Below are positions 58,513 to 64,000 of a stretch of DNA of 64,000 nucleotides, in pieces. Position 1 is the first letter of the stretch. Each line of letters opens with the position of its first letter. The translations under genes and the position numbers were made by a program. This DNA is from Leptodontidium sp. MPI-SDFR-AT-0119 (lineage: Eukaryota > Ascomycota > Leotiomycetes > Helotiales > Leptodontidiaceae): positions 3,100,001-3,164,000 of the forward strand of contig JAHLEZ010000001.1 of the NCBI GenBank assembly GCA_020726505.1, given 5' to 3'. A model generated the notes under the pieces. The model saw nothing but the letters and a program-made list of their open reading frames with translations, did not search any database and was not told the DNA's origin.

Positions 58513-59286
58513 ATGTCGACATCTGGCGCCACTCCCGAGACTGTCGATGCCGGAGAGGCTGACTCTCAACCGGCACAGTATCCAACCGATAAAGAACTTC
58601 GCAGCAGCGGTGTCAGTCCTCATTCTACTCTTGCCACCGTCCGCCTCGTTTGGTCCTTTAGTGGTTCCCTCGAGACATCTATTTCTGTCATGGCGTCTGC
58701 CTACAACGTCGACGTCCTGGAACCGTACTTTCAGCCCACGGCCGGCGGAGGTTCATCATGGCATGTCATCTCGAAGTCGTCACTGACACACCCGCCAATG
58801 TCAGCAATCATGGCAACGGTCGATGACTTGGAAATATGGGAGTCAGACTAGAAAGACTTTCATAGAAACCATTCCGAACCCGACTCGTGCAATGAGAGCG
58901 AAGATCTCCGGTATGGCGACTTGCCCGACTATAATCCCGAGAAGGACGAAGATCCACCGCATTTACTGGTATGCGGCGGCACCGACCGACCAAGGAACAA
59001 GTCGGGCGGCGTGCTGGTAACGGCATCTCAGTCTGGACCAGGCTTTGTCACAGTTCATGACTATATCACGACCGTGCATCCTTGGTTGATGCGCAACCGC
59101 GACGACATCTTGGACGCCATGGACCGCCGGGAAGATCTGCCTGACCCGGAGGATATGGATCTCGTGGTGGACGCCGTATTTCCAACTTGGTTGAGGATCA
59201 GAGAGAAGTCGGAGTGGGTTAATGAGCTGAGCTACCGGCGCCAGCAATTTGCGAGTATTCACGATCTTGAGATTAGTGCTGTATGA
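58513..59286 (+). pseudogene. hypothetical fungal protein, interrupted by TAG
   Basis: A continuous 257-codon frame with one stop at 58849-58851. The first part begins MSTSGATPETVDAGEADS and is disordered and acidic, then turns hydrophobic. After the stop the same frame continues with KDFHRNHSEPDSCNESED and a conserved-looking C-terminal domain (TVHDYITTVHPWLMRNRDDIL, then FPTWLRIREKSEWVNELSYR). That segment resembles a domain common in fungal hypothetical proteins that I cannot name. The stop could derive from CAG, giving ESDQKDF. The gene borders the AT-rich RIP-like block, and CAG to TAG is the preferred RIP change, so leakage of RIP is a reasonable explanation. The function is unknown. 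Confidence 0.55.
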
Positions 59287-59404
59287 ACAGCTCTCGGGTA
59301 CTTGCAAGGAGAAAACTCGTAATGCGAAATATTCATTCATTTTATTATGATTATGGAAATGGTGGCATGCGTATACATTTTAGAATCCATCTCCTTTGAA
59401 GTCA

Positions 59405-60076
59405 CTACTTTCCCGTAGAAGCTGCCGTCGCCGAGGCGCAGCAGACAGACTCATAAGCAACAACGGCGCTAGCAATAGTAATTCCACACGCTTTATTAGA
59501 GCAATCTCGAATACCGTAATAAAAGTTAATATTTTTGCAAAGACATGCCGAATCAGGAGAGCTGCAGCCAAGGGTTGAATATTATCCGATCAGATTATGA
59601 AAACATGTCTTCGAGCTGCGAGTTGCTAGTGCTGATGAGCAGTAGACGGCCTCATAAGCAACGATGCTAGCAACAGTAGTTCCACATGCTCCATTTGAAC
59701 AATCTCTGATACTATAGCCAAAGTTTACGTTATACATAAACAAGACGGATTAGGAGAGCTACAGCCAAGGATTGAGTATTGCCCGATCAGGTTGAGTCTG
59801 TCCACACGATGGCAAATATGAGAGAGTTGGCAATGTTGAGTTCGAAGATGTTGTCTTGACGGAAGTACTTGTTTTTGCAATCGAGGGGCTCGTCAGACTA
59901 CTTGTTGTCGTAGTCGAAGAGCTCTCCAAGCTACTAAAAGAAGGTGCTGTACTGGTACTTGTATCTAGGTACAGTAAGATTTTGCTTCCCTCGTAAATGC
60001 CGCACTGGTAGGAGTACGGTGCATATCGGTACTCCGCTATTCCGATTGGCAGGGCGAATTCGCGTATTTGTTCCAC
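59405..60076 (-). pseudogene. decayed CFEM-domain protein with tandem modules
   Basis: Reading the minus strand from 60076: a short Cys-containing segment (YSYQCGIYEGSK), a Ser/Thr-rich linker (TSTSVKTTSSNSTLPTL), then LPSCGQT, the typical start of a CFEM module. The module continues in another frame as QYSILGCSSPNPSCLC and, after another one-base shift, VNFGYSIRDCSNGACGTTV. About 206 bp further on, a second module follows: YSTLGCSSPDSACLCKN, INFYYGIRDCSNKACG and SVCCASATAA, with a TAA where the first copy has CAA. Cys spacing and the IRDCSN-ACG signature are characteristic of CFEM. CFEM proteins are secreted or GPI-anchored fungal proteins involved in haem uptake or host interaction. Frame breaks and the stop make it a relic. 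The upstream start was not found. Confidence 0.65.
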
Positions 60077-60263
60077 AGCGAACGGGATCTCGCGGCGGTG
60101 CTTTGTCTTAGACTCTCTCTGAACCTCGACTTAAATATCTTCTTACCAGCTACCTGACTCTCGATCTCCAAACCACTGTCTATCTCATCTTCCCCTCCCT
60201 TCTCACTCTCACTCTCACTCTCCTCACCAAACCCCTACCGAAAGAAGAAGAAAAATTCCCACC

Positions 60264-62230
60264 ATGCCCAACCTCTTCCCTCTCACCTCCGAATCCCAAA
60301 CCCCCACAACCCTCCTCATCCTAACAGCAACAACCACCATCCTCACACTCAAACTCTCCCAATACATCTTCAACGCGCTCTTCACCAAAGCGCAACCCAA
60401 AATCCTCCGCGGTCCAGCAACGACCGTCCTCCCGTTCCTGACACAGGAAGAGAAAGATAAGTTGCCTTATCCACCGGATGCGTATCCCGGGGCGAGGGAT
60501 GTTGATAGTCCGGTACGTTTTAGTTCGCTTCAGTTTGGTTTGATTTTTTGTGCCTGCTTGCCTCCTCATAAAGCTATTTTTCTCTCGTGAGATTTTTATT
60601 TTATGAGGTGGGGTGAGGAGTATTGAGACCCTGTACGAAGCTACGTTTTCGGATTGTGAGAAGTTTGGGGACATCGGGTATGAATAAGAGAGTGTAAGGG
60701 GCATTGAGCCAGCCAGATAAATACATGAGCGTGTTATTTCCTGGGAAAACATCAAACATTCATTTTCCATTTTCCATTTCCATTTCAAAATAGAATGAAA
60801 TTTTCCCTATTCCCCAACGGGAAACAGTACTGAGGAAGAACCCCCCAGCGAGAAACGAATCTCAGCACACGGCCATACACCTGCAGATTATTCTATTCCA
60901 TTCCATTTCTCTCTCCTCGCCCAACCTTTCCATCTATACCCGTATCACCATTCGGAGATCAAAAATGCGCCAGAGTAGCACAGCAGGCTGACCCAAGGTG
61001 TTTCTTTTAGTACGGCTCAACGCGAGTCTACGAATGGGGACCAGAGGGAGGCAGGAAAGTCCTCTTCGTGCATGGTATAACGACTGCTTGTTTACCTCTC
61101 GGACCCATCGCGAATATGTTGGCTGATAGGGGGTGTAGGGTTATGCTGTTTGTACGTCAGTCTTCTCTTTCTGTTTGTATTTGTATTTACATTTGTATTT
61201 GTATTTTTTCCCTTGGGGGTTGGATCCTTTTGATCCCCTTTTTTTTGGACTTGACCTAGATATGTTCTCTTCTCAATTTTGCTGGTTTCAATATTTACCT
61301 TTTGATAAGACCTCGATAATGCTTCGGAGAAAATGGCCAGATATGCGATGCGGTATGATTATATGGTCTCATTTCATTCGATTTTGGTCTAGATAACTAA
61401 TATTCCACCTACAATCCAGGACTGCTGGGGTCGCGGCTACAGCGACGCTCCCACAGGTCTCCCCTACGATTCTAGACTGTACACAACTCAAATCCTGCTC
61501 ACTATAACCTCCTCACCTCTCTCATGGACCACTTCTCCTGGCTTCAGTCTCATCGGATACTCCCTCGGCGGCGGTATTTCCGCCGCCTTCGCGAGTGTAT
61601 TTCCTGATATGATCCGGTCCCTAATATTGCTTACGCCCACGGGACTCATCCGTGCGGAGAGGACGAGGAGCCAGAGGAGATTGTTGGCGGTGATCAGTAT
61701 GCTGCCGGAGTGGATTGTCGAGAGATTTGTGAAGAGGAAATTGCAAACGCCGATGTTCCCGGGGGAGGAGAAGGGGGTGGTGCTTGGAGAGGAGATTCTG
61801 TGAGTTGGTTTCTGGCTTTGTTTTTGTTTGGGGAGTTTAGTGGTACAACGAGCTGATGAATGTGGACCGCAGTGGTGAAGAGATAGCACCGGTATCGAGA
61901 AAGTATCCTGGTATAACGGTCATTGAAGCACAGAGATGGCAGATCAGAGCACACGAGGGATTCTTCACCTCTTTCATGTCAACCGGTCGACATGCACCAT
62001 ATGCCAATGAGCACGAGACTTGGAAGCGGCTTGGGTTGAGGAAAGACACGATATTGATTGTAACGGCGACGAAAGACCCGATTGTGAATCCGGATGAATT
62101 GAAAGAGGATGCGACGGAAGTGGTTGGTGAGGAGAGGTTGGAATGGGCTCTCATCGATGGTGCGCATGATATCCCCGTGACACACCCAAAAAAAATCGTG
62201 GCTGCGGTATTGAGGTTTTGGAAGATGTGA
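60264..62230 (+). CDS. alpha/beta hydrolase
   Basis: Predicted 375 residues from exons 60264-60512, 61011-61151, 61420-61799 and 61873-62230, all in phase. A hydrophobic N-terminal segment (LLILTATTTILTLKLSQYIF) suggests a membrane anchor. The hydrolase fold shows HGITTACLPLG (oxyanion region), DCWGRGYSDAP, the nucleophile elbow GYSLGGG with its central Ser, the acid in TATKDPIVNPDEL, and the catalytic His in DGAHDIPVTHPK. This is a complete Ser-Asp-His triad. The first intron is 498 nt, long for this genome, and the second is 268 nt. The family includes esterases, lipases and epoxide-type hydrolases, so the substrate is open. Confidence 0.83.
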
Positions 62231-62490
62231 TTTATATCTTAATTTGGGGTTATCGGAAGTAGAACGGAATAAGAGTGAAAGAAATGAAGATGTGAAATTC
62301 AATACTCTCTCTATTGCCATGAAATCTCAAATATGGTCTCATCAGGCTTAAAAGCAAAGGCGACGTGACGACAGCCCGATAATGCATGCTTACTTACCTG
62401 CAGTGATGTGCTCTTGGCAATCGAGAGGCTGAAGGCTGCACCGCATCTTGAAATTGCGGTGATCAAATCCCCACTCCTGCACACGCAAAA

Positions 62491-63983
62491 ATGGCTTCAG
62501 CTCTATCAACTTCAAACGATTACCCCAAGTCTTGGGTCCCAATTAAGCCTCAAGAAATAGACTACTTCTCTCATGTAAGTCGAATCGATGCCATGTTGGG
62601 CTATGTCCACTAAGACAGTCTCTGCTTCAAGGTCCCAGTTGCAACAGGTCCTGCCGACGATCAACGAAGCATCTTACCTGCTGGTTTCCCCAAATCCATC
62701 GCCTCTGAAACTGCCTGGACTGGCACAGACATCAAGAATAATCCCACACCAGAGCGCTACACCCTCACCCTCAACAAAGACCAGATTGCAGAACTTGAGC
62801 AAGCCTGCCGCAAGTTCCAAGGTATGCGCTCCTCTCCATTGTATGAAGCAAAGCTGACGTTGTCGCAACAGAACTCGGTCTTCCCCTCGATGGTGTCTCA
62901 CAAGAATCCTTCCCCCTCCCAACGCTCGGCAATGAGTTGAAGACATTGGCCAAGGTTCTCACAAATGGTGTTGGCTTCTTTCGTATTTATGGACTTGACT
63001 CTGGTCGGTACTCGAGCGAGACAAATGTCATTATATATCTTGGTATCTCTTCGTACATCGGCGCAAAGCGAGGTCGTCAGGATGAATATGGAAACATGTT
63101 GCGTAAGTCTCCTTTGAGTGTGGGTCGATCGTGAACTGACAAGACGAAGTTCATCTGACAGACTTGGGTCAGAGTGTGGCTCCTTTGAATGAGCGTCAAG
63201 CACCTTATTCCAATGTTAGCCAGGTAAGCGCAGAAGCAAATGTCTTTGTGAGACACGAATACTGATTGGCCAACAGCCCTTCCATACTGACACCGGCGCC
63301 GACATCGTTGCGCTGTATTCCTTAGGAGAGTCCGAGTGTGGTGGTGAGAGTCAGTTGGTGCCAATGGCCACGGTGTATAATGAGATCGCCAAGTCAAGAC
63401 CTGATATCATCCGTCTGCTCGCCTCGCATTCCTGGGTGTTTGATAGGTAGGAATCCCATCCCCCTCTGCTGCTGGATGGGCAGCCTTGCTGATTCGTGCG
63501 TGATGTAGCTTCGGTCAACGCCCTGCCTATACCATCCGCCCCATCCTGTTCCCGGTCGCAGATGACAAGGTCCTCCTCTCCTTCGTCAGACGTCCTCTGG
63601 TCGGCAGTATGTCCTCTCCCCGCAGCCATGGCATTCCCGAGCTTAGCGATGCTCATGTCGAGGCCTTGTATGCCGTCCAGTTCGTCGGTGAGCAACACGC
63701 GATGTCGACGAAGCTCAAGGCTGGGGAGATGCTGTTCTGGAACAACCTGGCGATGCTACACAGCAGAGCTGGCTTCACGGACGCACCAGATCATCGCCGT
63801 CATCTCGTCCGACTATGGTTGCGCAATGACGCGACGGAGTCGGGCTGGCCAATTCCTGGTGAGCTGCAGGCTTCGTTCGAGGATGCCTTTGAGCACGCGG
63901 GTCGGTCGCAATTGTGGCCTCTCAAGCCGATCAGCGATCGGGAGTATATCTGCAACCAGCAGCGCTCCTGTGGCCACGGTTAG
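62491..63983 (+). CDS. TauD/TfdA-like alpha-ketoglutarate dioxygenase
   Basis: Six exons (62491-62574, 62632-62821, 62872-63102, 63150-63223, 63277-63446, 63509-63983) give 407 residues, all in phase; introns are 47-62 nt. The core has the iron ligands in PFHTDTGAD (His-x-Asp) and the distal His in APDHRRHLVRLWLRN, where the Arg binds the 2-oxoglutarate carboxylate. GEMLFWNNLAMLHSRAGF is a typical late strand of the fold. The N-terminal 100 residues (WVPIKPQEIDYF, PAGFPKSIASETAWTG) are like those of fungal TauD-family enzymes that oxidise taurine, sulfonates or other small acids. The substrate is not resolved. The gene is complete within the window. Confidence 0.88.
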
Positions 63984-64000
63984 TTTGGGTTGCATTGTGA

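Overview
The window looks like nuclear DNA of a filamentous ascomycete (Pezizomycotina; a helotialean relative is possible but is only a guess). The evidence is genes split by short 46-135 nt GT-AG introns with CTNAC-like branch sites, a Zn2Cys6 regulator, HsbA surface proteins, CFEM-type cysteine modules, a GH78 rhamnosidase, and an AT-rich island whose internal repeats differ almost only by C-to-T and G-to-A changes, as after repeat-induced point mutation (RIP). I found no tRNA, rRNA, CRISPR array or intact transposon.

Layout. 1.6-4.1 kb: degenerate Hsp70-like pseudogene (-). 4.8-6.1: FAD monooxygenase with an in-frame TAG. 6.7-7.6: aprataxin-like HIT protein. 8.2-11.1: secreted GH78 rhamnosidase with a one-base frameshift and an odd charged tail. 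11.8-13.3: fumarate reductase. 13.3-16.2: C2H2 protein with a GC-AG intron (-). 17.0-20.1: nine-exon Hsp70-like gene, paralogous to the first pseudogene. 20.5-31.3: four HsbA-type cell-surface genes plus an MFS transporter. 32.1-33.2: fatty acid hydroxylase/sterol desaturase-like protein (-). 35.8-36.8: unresolved small multi-exon gene. 38.4-38.9: LSM3. 39.5-41.5: GTPBP1/2-like GTPase. 42.9-43.8: hydrophilic protein of unknown function. 44.0-46.4: PIF1 helicase with an RNase H1-type N-terminal domain (-), carrying two apparent frame breaks.

46.8-54.9 is the most coherent functional block. A class II ketose-bisphosphate aldolase-like gene is divergent from a D-erythronate dehydrogenase-like (DenD) epimerase. 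A Zn2Cys6 regulator and a Dal5/ACS-type MFS transporter follow. This looks like a small catabolic cluster for a four-carbon or related sugar acid. CGG-N7-CCG candidate sites lie in both the aldolase/dehydrogenase intergenic region and the transporter upstream region.

54.95-58.4 is the AT-rich RIP relic. Beside it lie a hypothetical gene with a CAG-to-TAG-like stop (58.5-59.3) and a decayed pair of tandem CFEM modules (59.4-60.1, -). The window ends with an alpha/beta hydrolase (60.3-62.2) and a complete TauD/TfdA-like dioxygenase (62.5-64.0).

A recurring theme is otherwise well-conserved genes broken by a single base (about 5662, 10065, 45937, 46190, 54610, 58849). Some look like C-to-T nonsense changes and others like one-base indels, so both real decay and residual assembly error must be considered. 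All calls rest on reading the sequence by eye; no similarity search or RNA data were available.
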